64,000 nt of DNA from Simmondsia chinensis (GCA_018398585.1 JAGTTD010000009.1:13645193-13709192), one strand, 5' to 3'. Positions 31,600-43,516 are shown, counted from the first letter of the stretch. Program-made: numbers and translations. The notes: generated by a model from the sequence alone, not told the origin.

Positions 31600-32263
31600 T
31601 CAAATCGAGCTCAGTACTCCTTAATGGTTCTAGTTTGCTTCAAATTTACTAGCTTAAATACTGGGTCCTCATAAGCATTTCCAAATCTTTCCTTCAAGGC
31701 TCTCGAATACATGGTCCAAGGAATCAATGTCAAATCACCCCTTGATCGCACATACTTGTGGCGCCACTGGAGGGGTAACCCTCGCAGGTGCATCGCAGCT
31801 AACCTCACCTTATCCATATTAAGAGTATTGTTAATCATACAAAATGCTCACACATGAACAACCACCCATTAATGTCCTCCCCTTCAAACAAGGGAAACTC
31901 CATTCTATTCAATCCAGTAGCATAAGTTCGATTACCATGGTTGTGATTAGGCGTGGTCTCTCTATTGTGATGTTGAGCTGCGGTTACCGGTGCTGGTGTG
32001 GAAGTAGACCCTCCATTTCCTCCTCCATTGGCTTCGAATAAACGGCTCTGCTGCAAGGACATAGCTGAAATCAATTGCCTGATTTCATGCATCTCCCCTT
32101 TCATATCTTCAATAGTTGCCCGAAACTCATTTCGCAGCTGTCCAACAGAATCTCTCACATCATCCACTGATTGCTCCATCCTTTCTTCGTTCGTGCGCAT
32201 TTGAGCTGATAAGGTTTCGTCCACTTGCCTGAATTCAGTAGTAGAGCGAGTCCCTTCTGCCAT
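31600..32263 (-). pseudogene. gypsy Gag N-terminal part (element F), truncated
   Basis: The minus strand starts MAEGTRSTTEFRQVDETLSA at 32263, only about 50 bases after the primer site. The N-terminal region is predicted coiled coil (EERMEQSVDDVRDSVGQLRN). Then come FPLFEGEDINGWLFMCEHFV and, at 31838-31611, DKVRLAAMHLRGLPLQWRHK with WTMYSRALKERFG: the classic Ty3/gypsy Gag core. A frame change between the two parts near 31835 and a TGA after TRTIKEY break it. Sequence beyond about 31600 is lost at the junction with element E. Protease and pol are absent. Confidence 0.75.
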
Positions 32264-32299
32264 TTTGACAGAATCCGATCACCTCAGGCCGAGGATCAA

Positions 32300-32314
32300 G
32301 CTCTGATACCAATT
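32300..32314 (-). promoter_or_regulatory. tRNA-Met-type primer-binding site (element F)
   Basis: On the minus strand AATTGGTATCAGAGC follows the LTR terminus at 32315, the standard plant primer sequence. Confidence 0.85.
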
Positions 32315-32685
32315 TGATACAGAAAATTTAAGACCCAGGGAATCAGCATGTTAATCAATCAAGAATTTAGGGTTTTAGAACAAGAAGAGAGAGAATTGAG
32401 AGAAGAGAGAGTAAGAAGGAAGATAGGTATTCATTTCATTGGATAAAAAACTCTCAATACACTCTAACAACTTATATATGATCAAGGAAAAATATAATGG
32501 AATTTTAAGAAATTAACATAATATGGTAAAATGCAACAAACAGAAAACACAGAAAACAAGGCATGAAGAATCTGTGCTGCCGCTCAGTCACGTGCCCGCC
32601 TTGTGCTCCAACCGCCAACCTCTTTTCCCGCCAAAACTGATTTCTTATTATTTACGAATTTTCCCTATAATTTTCTACTGTATCA
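32315..32685 (-). mobile_element. element F 5' LTR (371 bases)
   Basis: Termini TGATACAG and CTGTATCA are perfect inverted repeats. A TATA-like ATATATAAG on the minus strand lies near 32480. No second LTR is visible. After 32685 the family C LTR resumes. Confidence 0.75.
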
Positions 32686-33484
32686 CTCAGATCTTTTTAA
32701 TTCCATTGTACGCATGATGTTTTAAAAAAAAAATCAAATTTATCTAACTTGAATTTTTTGGATTTCGATTTGGATAAAATACCAAATTTTGGGTGTCCAA
32801 GAAAGTGAAAGAGATAGCAGAGAAAACCATGAAGAAGAGAGAAGATAGTAGACAAAACCATTAAAAAGAGAATTTATGTACGATGTATCAACATTTTTTT
32901 TTTTTTTTAATCTCTTACCAATTAACACAAGTATTTGATTTAAACTTTAATGTTGATTTTTGTTTCCTTCTTTCTCCTTTCTTTTTCTTCCTCTGTCGCA
33001 GCCATTCTCTCCTCACTTTCTTCTTTTTTTTTATTTTATTTTAAAAAAAACTCATCTCCCCGCATTTTATGGACTATCCCGAAAGTAACCACCACCCCCA
33101 CCACTTGGTTGGTTAAAGGAATAGAGGGAGGTTATTGGTAACCTCTCTCATTTCATGGGCCTTTTTTTTCCTTCTTTTTTTCTTATTTATTACCTTTTTC
33201 ATTATATTTATGTTAAGTAAAATTTCTTTTATATCTAATTTATGTTGGGCTCAACAATTATTCGGTCTATCTTATTCAAATTGATTCTTTTTTTTGGCAT
33301 TATATTATCACGAGACCCATTTTTAGGTCAACTCTAATTTGAACCATAACTACTATAACTTTGAGCATTTTCATATATGTATAGGTCCACCCATAATAAT
33401 TTAAGGCTACCTATAACATGTAATTTTTACAAATACCACCTATGAAGGCTAGTATTTAAAATTGTGAAAATTTATTGCTCAACA

Positions 33485-33515
33485 GTTGCCCTCCAAGCAT
33501 TGTGCGTGTAAACCT
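33485..33515 (+). other. short flank before element G
   Basis: 31 bases ending in AACCT, the target duplication of element G. It continues after element G at 42203. Confidence 0.5.
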
Positions 33516-34392
33516 CATTGGAAAAATGATACAAGCTAAACTTAAGTGTTATGATAATATTACATCCCACATTGCAAAATGAGGGAGGCTTGGTTGAGTT
33601 TAAATATATATATATGTAAGCCCTCCACTTGAATTAAGTTAAGGGTGAGAGAATAGTGGGAACAACACGTGCGCGGGCACCACCTGCTCACAATGCTCGA
33701 GCGTGGGTGTGGGCGATCTTTTTTTTAATGGGTATATTTATTTTACAGAAAAATCAACCAAGCCCGTATTTACTGCAGATTTATACGTTGATAACTGTCA
33801 GAGCTTTAATACTGCAGATTTATACCTTTCTAGCTGTTAGAACCTTAATGTTGCATATTCATACGTTTCTAATTGTTAGGATTTTAAGTACTGCAGATTC
33901 ATACCAATATAAATAAGAGGCTTAGCATAGTTTTTATGAATCTGCCCATGTTAAGAGTCAAACCGTGTTAATTCTGGAGGATGGCCGCTGATACTACTTT
34001 TTGTACTGGAGCAGTGACAAAATCGTCTTTTAGGACGGTGGTTATGTACCACGTCGCGGTATTTTCGGTATTCTAGTCAATCTTTCCTTTTTCCGGTATT
34101 ATTTAATTGCTATGTTTAAGCATTCTTGCTGAATTTTGCTGCTGCATCTTTACTAATTTTTCACCGCAATTTTCTCAAATTTTACTGCAATTTTGCATAA
34201 ATATTTTTCTGTAATTTACAAATTCATTTGCTGCTGTTTCTCGCTGAAATACCAGTAATTTTAGCTGCCAGTTTTTACTATAATTGGTTACTGCAATTAT
34301 ATATATATATGACCAAAATATTTATGCAGTATTTTTACTGAATTTGCGCTTTTTGCTGCGATATTTGCTGTCTTTACTGTTCAAATTTAAAA
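33516..34392 (+). mobile_element. element G 5' LTR
   Basis: It matches the 3' LTR (38898 onward), including GATACAAGCTAAACT, the TATATATATA region, repeated 'gctgttagaaccttaatg' segments and the 'ctgctgcat...tttgctg' end. About 100 bases present in the 3' LTR near 39310-39420 are missing here. Confidence 0.8.
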
Positions 34393-34439
34393 GATGATTT
34401 TATTCTTACTTATCTATATTTACATGTGGTAACCAAATT

Positions 34440-35240
34440 ACCCCTTCGTGACAGGTTTAAGGTTGAGCGCCTTAGTGGGAAGAACTACAAAGGTGGTCTC
34501 AGAAAATTTTATTTTACCTAGAGTAAGTCAATATCAATTACGTACTTTGTGAAAAAAGGGAACCTGAAGGTGAAAATGAGAAAAAGGCGTATGAAGAAAA
34601 ATTCACCCGCAGATAACCGAGCATGTAGGGGTAGTTTGCTGCATTACATGAGTGATGGTCTTTTCAATATTTATGTAAATTACACTCATCAAAAGATATT
34701 TGGGATTTTCTATAGAAAAAATATGGGGGTAACGATGTAGGGACTAGAAAATATGCAGTTAGTAAGTGGCTAGATTTCAAATTCGTGGACAATAAATTGA
34801 TAATTGATCAAGTCTATGAATATGAAAATATAAAACTATTCTTTGGTTAGAAGGCCTTCAGATATGCGATATCACTCAAAACTTTCACCTTCTTGGAAGG
34901 AATATAGAAATCTGCTCCTGCGTAATAAAAAGGATTTGACATTAGAGAAGTTAGTAAACCACTTAAAAATTAAGAAAATAGGCTTAAGGACAGGGGATAC
35001 TCATATTTAGATCTTGCCAAAGCTAATATTATAGAACCTAGACCTCGTGCATCTGATAGGTTTAAGAATGAAGGGAAAAAGCATCATTCAAATTTAAAAC
35101 TTGGTGGAAAGATTCAAAATCCAAACAGCAAATTCCAAGGAGATTGCTATCACTGTAGAAAACGTGGACATATGGCTAAAGATTACAGAAGTAAAAAGAA
35201 CCAGCCTAAAGACCCGAATTACAAAGCCCACCTTATAGAG
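34440..35240 (+). pseudogene. copia Gag of element G
   Basis: A broken frame starts near FKVERLSGKNYK (34453), the usual N-terminal copia Gag landmark. MSDGLFNIYVNYT and WLDFKFVDNKLIIDQVYEYE follow in other frames (UBN2-type Gag). The nucleic-acid-binding knuckle is CYHCRKRGHMAKDY at 35145: the CCH part is intact, but the final Cys is replaced by Tyr. Several frameshifts lie between 34500 and 35100. It would package element RNA if intact. Confidence 0.75.
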
Positions 35241-35699
35241 ACAGAGAACATTGTAGCTATTATTTCAGAGGTAATCCTAGTAAACAATATGACTGCGTGG
35301 ATAGTAGACATTGGGGCTACCACGCACTTATGCACAAACCGTAGCATGTTCCAGGAATACCATAAAGTGACCGACGGAGAGGTAGTCTATATGGGCAATT
35401 CTACAGCATCTCCTATCCTCGGAAAAGGGAAGATTTCTCTAAAATGTACTTCTGAAAATTTTCTTACTTTAACAAATATATTGCATGTGTCTGAAATGCA
35501 TAGGAATTTGATTTCGGGTGGTCTTTTGATTAAAGTTGGTTTCAAATTATCCTTTGACTCAGACAAAATCCTAACTAGAAATGATAAATTTGTGGGCAAG
35601 GGATTCTGTAATGATGGTCTATTTGTTATTGGCGCTATTTGCATGAATAAAAATGTGGGTGCCTCTTCTGCTTATCTTGTTGAATCTCTTGAACTGTAG
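35241..35699 (+). pseudogene. copia protease region of element G
   Basis: The frame continues from the knuckle. The catalytic aspartate motif is AWIVDIGATTHLC, where the family usually has DSGA(T/S), so the Ser is replaced by Ile. A protease body follows (MGNSTASPILGKGKISLKC, NILHVSEMHRNLISGG). The frame closes at 35699 just before the integrase zinc region. It would cleave the polyprotein; the altered motif and upstream lesions suggest that it is inactive. Confidence 0.8.
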
Positions 35700-36480
35700 C
35701 ATGCTCGCTTATGACACTTAAATATTGAGTTAATAAAAGGATTTAAGAAAATGAACATGATTCCTAACTTCAGTAATATGGACTTTAGTAAATGCGAAGT
35801 ATGTGTAGAAGCTAAATATGCTAAAAAACCCTATAAGTATATCGAGAGACAATCTGAACATCTTAAGCTAGTTCATAGTGACTTAAGAGATTTTAAAAGC
35901 CAAATGAGTAGAGATGGAAAAGATACTACATGACCTTTGTAAATGACTATTCTAGATACTCGATGATATACTTCCTAAGTACTAAAGATGAAGTGGAAGA
36001 AATACTTTTAAAATACAAAGTTGAAGTAGAGAATCAATTAGGGAGGAAAATTAAATAGGTTAGGTCCGATAAAGGAGGAAATATAACCCAACTTCATTAA
36101 AAAAAATTTGTGAGGAAAATGGGATAATACATGAGCGAAACCCTCCTTACTTTCCACAATTTAATGGTGTCGTTGAAAGGAAAAATAGAACTTTAAAGAA
36201 CATGATAAATGTTATGCTTATTAGTTCTGGAATACCTGATAACATGTAGGGGAGGCGATATTATCTGCCTGTCATGTGCTAAATAGAGTTCCTCATAAAA
36301 AATTGATAAAATCCCATACGAAATTTGGAAAGGTCATGCACCTAATCTAAAATACTTGAAAGTATGGGTGTGTCTAGCCAAGGTTAGATTGCCTAACGTT
36401 AAATGAGTAAAATTTGACCTAAGGCTATTGATTCTATTTTTATCGGGTATGCTTATTACAGTGCTGCTTATCGATTTCTA
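35700..36480 (+). pseudogene. copia integrase region of element G
   Basis: Begins with the HHCC zinc region (HARL, stop, HLNIELIKGFKK, then CEVCVEAKYAKKPY). The core has LVHSDLRDF (first Asp), RSDKGGN near 36065 (second Asp) and PYFPQFNGVVERKNRTLKN near 36150 (third acidic residue, Glu). Frameshifts and stops occur at 35715, 35930 and around 36055-36110. It would insert element cDNA. Confidence 0.78.
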
Positions 36481-37823
36481 ATGAAGGGATCTAATAATTC
36501 ATATGCATGCAGTAGTATCATTGAATCTACAGATGCTGAATTCTTTGAACGTATATTTCACTTGGAATCTAATGATGCACAACCTACTAATTTTCCTTCT
36601 CACGCTGTAACTATTAAACATGATCATACTAATAATATAAACAAACCTAAAGTTCAAAAAAGTAAAAGAGCTAGGAAAGAAACCAACTTTGGGCAAGATT
36701 TTGTTTCTACTTTCCTAATAGAAGAAAATTCCATAAATGAAGAAATAGTAAGTGTTTATATGTTAGAGGAATCCCCAAAACCTTTGATGAGGCTATAAGA
36801 TCGGTTGATTCAACCTTTTGGAAAGAAGCTATTAATAGCGAACTAGAATCGATCCTAAACAACCACACATATGAATTGGTAGACCTTCCTAGAGGATGTA
36901 AACCAATAGGTTCTAAGTGGATCTTTAGAAGAAAAATGAATGTTGATGGGACAATATATAAATTTAAGGCAAGGTTAGTGGCTCAGGGTTACACCCAGAA
37001 AAAGGGGGTCGACTATTTTGATACTTATTCACCTATTAGTAAAATATCCACGATTAAAACCTTGTTTGCCCTTGCGTGTATTCATGATTTCGTAGAGCAT
37101 GAAATGGATGTTTCTTAATGGTGACTTCGACGAAAAGATTTACATGGAACAACCTGAGGGTTTTGTTGTCCCTGGTAAAGAAAACAAAGTCTGTAAACTT
37201 ATAAAATCTCTATACGGTCTCAAATAGGCACCTAAAAGGTGGCATGAGAAATTTAATAGCACGCTAATTGCTAACAATTTCAATGTAATGGTGACTCTTG
37301 TGTGTATTTTAAGTCTGATTCAAATGGATGTGTAATAGTTTGTCTATATCTTGATGATATATTGATATTTGGCACAAACTTGAATGTTGTTAATGAAATG
37401 AAAAGCTTTCTATGCTTTAAGTTTGATATAAAAGATTTGGGTGAGGCAGACATGATTTTAGGAGTTGAAGTTGTGAGAACTCATGAAGGCATAAGCCTAA
37501 ACAAGTCTCACTATGTTGAGAAGATGCTTAGAAAGTTTGACATGTATAATGTTGATCCTTTAAGAATACCCTATGATCCCAGAGTACATTTAGCTAAACA
37601 TAAAGGTGTTGCTATGTGCCAATCTGAGTATGCCAAAATAATTAGCAGTGTTATGTTTTTAATGAACTGCACTAGACCTGACATTGCATATGCTGTAAGT
37701 AGACCCGATAGATATACACATAATTCAAATCAAGAGCATTGGAACGCATTAAAAAGATTGCTTAAATATTTGAAAGGAACTATAAATTGGAGACTTCACT
37801 TCGGAAAGTTTCCCGTTATTTGA
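36481..37823 (+). pseudogene. copia reverse transcriptase region of element G
   Basis: After a linker (36481-36798), RT begins FWKEAINSELESILNNHTYE near 36820. It continues with GSKWIFRRKMNVDGTIYKFK and ARLVAQGYTQKKGVDYFDTY. After a stop at 37118 come IYMEQPEGFVVPGK and SLYGLK, then the catalytic box CLYLDDILIFG at 37340 (YLDD, an accepted variant of YVDD). The RT end reads MFLMNCTRPDIAYAVSR and LKRLLKYLKGT. Lesions at 37118, 37227 and 37290. Confidence 0.85.
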
Positions 37824-38300
37824 GAGGGATATTGTGACATCAATCGGGTGTTTGATAATGACAAAATTAATTTCACTAGTAGAAATGTGTTCACACTAGT
37901 TGGAGGTGCTATATTCTTGAAATCCCCTAAGCAATCTTGTACTGCTATATCTACTATGGAATCTGAGTTCATTGCTCTTGAGCTGGAAGGTCATGAAACC
38001 GAGTGGCTAAGAAGTTTATTAGGAGACGTGCCATTGTGGGGGCTTCCAGCTCCATTAGTATCACTTCATTGTGACAGTTAAGCTGAAATTGCTGTGGCAA
38101 AGAACAAGGTTTATAATGGCAAGAGGAGACACATTCGTCTCCGGCATAAGATCATGAAGGATCCTCTAGAAAGTGGAGTGATATCACCGGACTACGTAAA
38201 GTTTGAAAAGAGTCTTGCGGATCCGTTGAAAAAAGGCCTTTGTTATAAAATGATGGTAGAAACATCGAAGAGGATGAGATTAAAGTCTATACATAAATAA
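37824..38300 (+). pseudogene. copia RNase H region of element G
   Basis: FTSRNVFTLVGGAIFLKSPK, then TAISTMESEFIAL (catalytic Glu) and SLHCDS (catalytic Asp), a stop, then AKNKVYNGKRRHIRLRHKIM and SLADPLKKGL: the standard copia RNase H to C-terminus. It removes RNA from RNA-DNA hybrids. Two stops break the frame. Confidence 0.82.
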
Positions 38301-38897
38301 ATTGTGATGTATCCAACTTGGTCTTAACGGCCTCAATGTGAAAATTCATAATTTCATTCAATGAGTGCACTGTATTTTATATTGTCCCTCCCCATGGTGT
38401 GAAGTACAGAGACGGGTCCATAGCCATATGTTTGGTGGTGTAAGCGAGGCTTGCACTTGATGGACACTGTCTATATGATAACAAGGGGTGAGGTTGAGTT
38501 TTAGCTCTTCATGGACCTATATCCATATGTTTGGTGGTGTGCGGTAATACACTCTTAATGGGATCCACCTATGTAGGTGTGGGAGTATGGTCGCTCCCTA
38601 TGAAGGTCTAAGACTTGCCCTCTAGAGTACCTATGAATATCCGGACGAGCGCATGGCCGATAAAATGTGGCAAACAGTAGGAGTTGCTGAGATCTGGAGT
38701 TTGGTATATGTCTAAGTGGAAGACTATACAACACCTTGTGAGGTTTAAGACGAAAGTCACCTTGCAAGCTGTCGGTCCTAAACTTGGGTTACACTAGGTG
38801 ACGATTCAAGTTGCTAGACATCGATATTGAAAACCTGAATCCTTTGCCAAAATTTTCCTTTTTCATTCTCTTCTGCTTGTATCCTTTTGTGGGGGAT
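38301..38897 (+). other. 3' untranslated part of element G
   Basis: No credible frame. It contains two copies of a 'ccatatgtttggtggtgt' stretch (38425 and 38525) and ends in the purine-rich TTGTGGGGGAT before the 3' LTR. Confidence 0.5.
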
Positions 38898-40456
38898 TGT
38901 TGGAAAAATGATACAAGCTAAACTCAAGTATTATGAAAAAATTACTTCCCACATTGTTAAAAGAGAGGGGTTTTGTTGAGTTTATATATATATATATACA
39001 CTTGAATTAAGTTAAGGGTGAGAGAATGGTGGGAACCACACGCTAGCGCATGCCACCTGCCCACTATGGCATGCTCGGGCGTGGGTGTGGGCGATCTTTT
39101 TTTAACGAGTATATTTATTTTACAAAAAAATCATCCAAGCCCGTGTTTACTACAGATTTATACGTTGATAGCTGTTAGGGCTTTAATACTAGAGATTTAA
39201 ACCTTTCTAGCTATTAGAACCTTAATGCTGCATACTCATACGTTTCTAGCCGTTAGGATTTTAAATATTGCAGATTCATACTAATATAAACAAGAGGCTT
39301 GGCATAGTTAAAAATTCATTCATAAACACCAGCAACAATTCAGTTCTTTTTTTCTTTGGTTCTCGCTCTCTCTATCTCTAAAAACACTTTGGCAAAGTTC
39401 TCGAATTTTCCTACCCAACAATTAACGAGTGCACATTAGGAGTCGGACCGTGTTAATCCTAGAGGATGGTTGCCGATACTATTGCTTGCACCGGAGCAGT
39501 GGCCAAATAATCTTTTAGGACAATGGTCATTTACCGCGGCACATTATCTTCGGTATTCTAATCAGTCCACCTTTTTTTGGTATTATTTGATTGCTATGTT
39601 TAAGTATTCTTGCTAAATTTCACTGCTGCATCTTGACTAATTTTTCATTGCAATTTTCTCGAATTTTATTGCAATTTTGCATAAATATTTTTTTTTGTAA
39701 TGTACAGATCCATTTGCTGCTATTTCTCGCTGAAATTATGATAAGATCCAAGATAGGATCCTACTCAAATAATCCAATCTACCACCAAATCCAATCAAAC
39801 ACATATAATCCGACACACAATCAAATCTAGTAACTACGAGTTAGCTATATTGCCACCCTGATTTGTATTTGTATTGATAATATGGATAATACAAATTGAT
39901 GCAAATATAAGGGGAAATGGGGAGAATTCTAGAAGAAGAAAGTGGGAGAATACTAGAGAATTTGGGGGAAGGAGAGGGAGACATTCATCAATAATCACTC
40001 ATACCCTAATTAACTCTAACCCCCTTATTTATATAAGCTAAGAGACGAAGATTCTAGACTTTGCCATCTCAGCATGTGACGTGGCGTTACTAAATTGGGG
40101 TTGGCAACTGCGGCTTATTAGACCTAGGAATATCTCTATAAATACCCCTGATCCTATTGTGGCTCATATGTTCCCCTCCAAAAACCCTTATCCCCATGGG
40201 TCATGGATACAGAGCCAAATCTTAAATGTAGGTAATCCTCCCAGGTTAAATATTAAAATTATAAATTTTAACCCCTTAACTTTACTAAAACTAATAAATA
40301 TTATAAAATTTATTTTCAGTAAAATATTTATGTAAAACACAGGGGCAACCGCGTAATTTTTTTTTCAAAAATCAACTCCCAACCCAACCTCTTCTCCTTC
40401 CTCTGCGATACCAACAGCGAAACCCTAGCCCTACCCAGACGCAGGTGGTGGCAAGG

Positions 40457-41017
40457 TTGTCAGAGTCGGGATTCTACTTAGGATCGTTAGGGGTTTATAG
40501 AATCTGAATTGTAGGATCGAATCGAAAATCATAAGATTCTACTTTTAAGGCATAAAACCAATCTCGAACCTTCTCCAGAATAAACTTTTTGAAAAGTTGG
40601 TTCTTTGACATAATATTAGAATGTTATTGACCTAGAGGTCACGAGTTCAAATTTCAATAACTTCCACTTTCAATATTAAATAATATAAGGTTATAACTTA
40701 AAACTAAGCTTAATTTAAGTTTCTTCAGAATATATAAATATTTAATTTAACTTTCTTTTACTTCAGGTTAAAAAAGTACGTTCATTTATAATATATGCAT
40801 GAATTTTTTTTTTTTTTTAACTTTTTATGTATGCATGGTAGGACCGAGGTAGAATCGGTAGAATCATAAAATCGTATTATGATCCTATCCGTTAGTTTTG
40901 TTTAATATCAATGGATCGTAAGATTCTACAAAATTAAGATTCTACTTAGGATCTGGATCGATCGACGATTGTAGGATCGTAGAATCCTAAGATTCTAAGA
41001 TCCGGATTGAGAGTTTA
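40457..41017. mobile_element. MITE-like inverted-repeat insertion in element H
   Basis: Ends GTCGGGATTCTACTTAGGAT (left) and TCCTAAGATTCTAAGATCCG (right) are imperfect inverted repeats. The interior repeats GATTCTACTTAGGATC-type words on both strands and is AT-rich, unlike the GC-rich sequence on both sides. No clear target duplication was found, so class and exact borders are uncertain. Confidence 0.4.
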
Positions 41018-41029
41018 ATAATCATGGGT

Positions 41030-41470
41030 GGTGGGGCTTGACGACGAGCGGCAGTAGCTCCTCGACGAAGATCAGCGGGGCTCGTTTACACCCGGTGGCT
41101 CCGGTGACCTCACCTCGACTCGATCATCCTCCTTCCCCAAGCCTCGGGTCTCCTCGTGCTCTTTCTTCTCTTTGTCAACCACTCCAACACTGAGCTCTGA
41201 CATCGATGTGGACAACGGTGGTGTCGTCTGGTCCTCTGGAGGAGCGCAGCTCAAAGCTTGGGTTTCAGTGGTGTTTGATCGATGTCGATGGTGCTCGATC
41301 TTCGCGTTTGGTTCACCGATCTTAGTGTTATCGCCGTGGTTATGCTCTTGGCTGACATCAGTGTCACCATCCCTCTTGTCCTGGCCGCCAGAGGTCAGAT
41401 CTTGCCCCAGTGCTCCGACGGTGGTCGATCATCGCTGCACTTCTCTGGCTCCACTACCTCCTTGACCAAG
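41030..41470. other. GC-rich gene-like segment in element H
   Basis: This stretch, with 40380-40455 on the other side of the MITE-like insertion, is much richer in G and C than its surroundings. It has many CTCGAC/GACGA words and open frames in several phases. The left part contains GCGAAACCCTAGCCC, a word common at plant gene 5' ends. It may be captured host sequence. No protein family is recognisable. Confidence 0.3.
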
Positions 41471-41570
41471 GTTTTTAGCTTTCTACTATTCTCTTGCATT
41501 TGGTCAAGCTTGGCCATCATCATAGCTAGTGTTGCTTGTATTCCAGCAATAGCTACCGGATCAAGCTCCA
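41395..41570 (-). pseudogene. Gag-like N-terminal frame of element H
   Basis: On the minus strand shortly after the primer site a frame reads MELDPVAIAGIQATLAMMMA, then KLDQMQENSRKLKTLVKEVV. Position, helix-rich start and lack of other coding fit a truncated retrotransposon Gag N-terminus. The frame ends within about 60 codons. Confidence 0.4.
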
Positions 41571-42372
41571 TTGTTGATGCTGGGGGTTGTTTGCTCTGGT
41601 ACCAATTGATACGATCCAAGATAGGATCCTACCCAAATAATCCAATCTACCACCAAATCCAATCAAACACATATAATCCGACACACAATCAAATCTAGTA
41701 ACTACGGGTTAGCTATATTGCCACCCTGATTTGTATTTGTACTGATAATATGGATAATATAAATAGATACAAATATAAGGGGAAAGGGGGAGAATTCTAG
41801 AAGAAGAAAGGGGGAGAATACTAGAGAATTTGGGGGAGGGAGAGAGAGACATTTATCACTAATCACTCATACCCTAATTAACTCTAAGCCCCTTAATTAT
41901 ATAAGCTAAGAGAGGAAGATTCTAGATTTTGCCACCTTAGCATGTGACGTGGCATAACTAAATCGGGGTCAGGAAGTGCAGGTCGGGATTGGACTCGAGA
42001 ATATCTGTATCAATACCCCCGATCTTATTTTGGCTCGTTTCATATTACCAGTAATTTTACTGCATTTTAGCTGCCAATTTTTACCGAAATTGGTTATTGT
42101 AATTTTATATATATTTGACCGAAATATTTCTGCAATATTTTTACTGAATTATTATTGCGCTTTTTACTGCGATATTTGCTGTTTTTATTGTTCACTTTAA
42201 CAAACCTTGAACGCGGACAAGGCTCGATGGGGTTTCCTACGTAGAACAACATAGTTCTTAAAGTAGAACAACATAATGACGTAATTCTTAAAGCAGAATA
42301 ACTAAAATTTCAATTTGATTTTCAAACATTTGTAACCGCACCCAACTTTTTGCATTGGGTTTTCTACATACC

Positions 42373-43516
42373 TGTTTCGGTTAAATTGGGTTCAGTCAGT
42401 GAGCTAGACCCAAATGCCTCGAGCAACAAATATTTGTAGGTTCTAGATGAGAGCGGGACTCAACCCTCACTTGAGAAAGCAGCTACTGGCGCGTTTAACC
42501 TGGTCTTTCCTGCAAAACGAGCAAGGCCGTCAGAGAGACCTGCGGTGGTTTGAACTGCGGGGGACCCCTCTAATGCTTAAGTCAGTAGGAGAAGTGATAG
42601 TGAAAATAGATAAATATGCGTAAGGCAAATGATACATGGTGAGCATAAGACGGCTCATGGAGAGGAAGAGGCATGTCAGATGATAACCGCGGAGGGGAGG
42701 AAGCAAACTCGGGTCCTAGTAAAGGGAGAGACGTGAGGTCTTTTGAAGAGTGGATGAGGCGTGAGGCCCTGGAGCGGGTTGGATGAGGGAGAGGGAGAGT
42801 GAAGGTGCTCAGAGGAGCTTGGATTGAATGAGGGAAGTGACGCTGGTATTTATATAAGAGGGGGAGTTGGTGCTGGGCAGTAATGCCGGGCTGGGGTTGT
42901 ACCGTCTAGCTCTGCATAACGCGGAGGCGACGGCAGCTGATTGGTTAAAAAGGAGGTGGTACCGCCTGGATGATGATATCGTCTAGGCGATGGTACTGCT
43001 TAGGTGATGAGGAGGTGGTACCGCCTGATGGTGATAGGTTGAGAGCGGTGGTGTTACCACCTGGGTTTGTGCATGGTAGTAGAAGGACGGTGAGTGCATA
43101 CCGTGAGTGCTGGTGAAGGTAGGCGGTAGCAAGGTAGGCGGTAGTTGGGATTGGCAGTACTGTGGTTCTTCATGTTAGGAGGAGCCTGACGGTATTGGGA
43201 GATGAGCATGTACTGTTAATGTGCTGATGGTTGGCAGGGTTGGCGGTACCGAGGCTTATGGTAGGTGGCACCTTATGGTGGCGGAAGCAAGAGGTGCCGA
43301 GAGCGTATGTGTAAGATAGAGGTGAGCAGTGCTGGATACCGTGTAAGCCATAGGTTGGCGGCACTGTGGTTTACGGTAACTAGGGTAGGTGGCGGTATAT
43401 TTAGCAATGCTAGGCTACTATGGCCTTACGGTAATTGCTGGTCGAGAGCTGTCTGGGTACCGCCAAGTTTGGTACCGTGGTTGACTTATTGACCTAGTTC
43501 ACTTTTTTCACCAACA
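42373..43516 (-). mobile_element. element B 3' LTR
   Basis: It matches the right LTR almost base for base over long stretches. TATAAATA on the minus strand is at 42847-42854. Many GGTGGTACCGCC and GGCGGTAC words occur. Confidence 0.85.

Larger units (their letters stand above)
30325..33484 (+). mobile_element. second copy of the family C LTR, deleted and interrupted
   Basis: 30325-30629 matches the start of the family C LTR (GCCAAAAATTATGTTGA onward, compare 13097-13440). 32686-33484 matches its end (compare 29530-30324) and closes with TTATTGCTCAACA. The first bases are missing at the junction with the previous LTR end, and over 2 kb of the middle is lost, replaced by elements E and F. Confidence 0.65.
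39739..42042 (-). mobile_element. element H: short non-autonomous gypsy-like LTR retrotransposon
   Basis: Direct LTRs 39739-40171 and 41607-42042 begin TGATA(A/C)GATCCAAG on the plus strand and end GGCTCGTTTCA in the right copy. On the minus strand the primer site ATTGGTACCAGAGCA follows the right LTR (41606 downward), and TTTTTGGAGGGGA precedes the left LTR, so the element reads on the minus strand. Flanks AATTA (39734-39738) and TATTA (42043-42047) match at four of five bases. At 2.3 kb it holds a short Gag-like frame, a GC-rich gene-like stretch and a MITE-like insertion, but no pol. Confidence 0.78.
33516..42202 (+). mobile_element. element G: Ty1/copia retrotransposon with both LTRs
   Basis: It is flanked by a perfect 5-base duplication AACCT (33511-33515 and 42203-42207). 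The 5' LTR is 33516-34392. The 3' LTR starts TGTTGGAAAAATGATAC at 38898, after TGTGGGGGAT, and ends TTTAACA at 42202; it is interrupted by element H. In the 5' LTR the first two bases are CA instead of TG. The internal part is about 4.5 kb and holds a decayed but complete-order polyprotein (Gag, protease, integrase, RT, RNase H), all on the plus strand. Confidence 0.88.
38898..42202 (+). mobile_element. element G 3' LTR, interrupted by element H
   Basis: Parts 38898-39738 and 42043-42202 together align with the 5' LTR. The join at the insertion is clean: left part ends CTCGCTGAAATTA, right part begins TATTACCAGTAATTTT. Confidence 0.8.

Noticed and set aside
38555..38767. Minus-strand frame in the 3' untranslated part of element G
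   Set aside because: No domain, and it opposes the element's coding direction. The region matches a normal copia 3' non-coding stretch.
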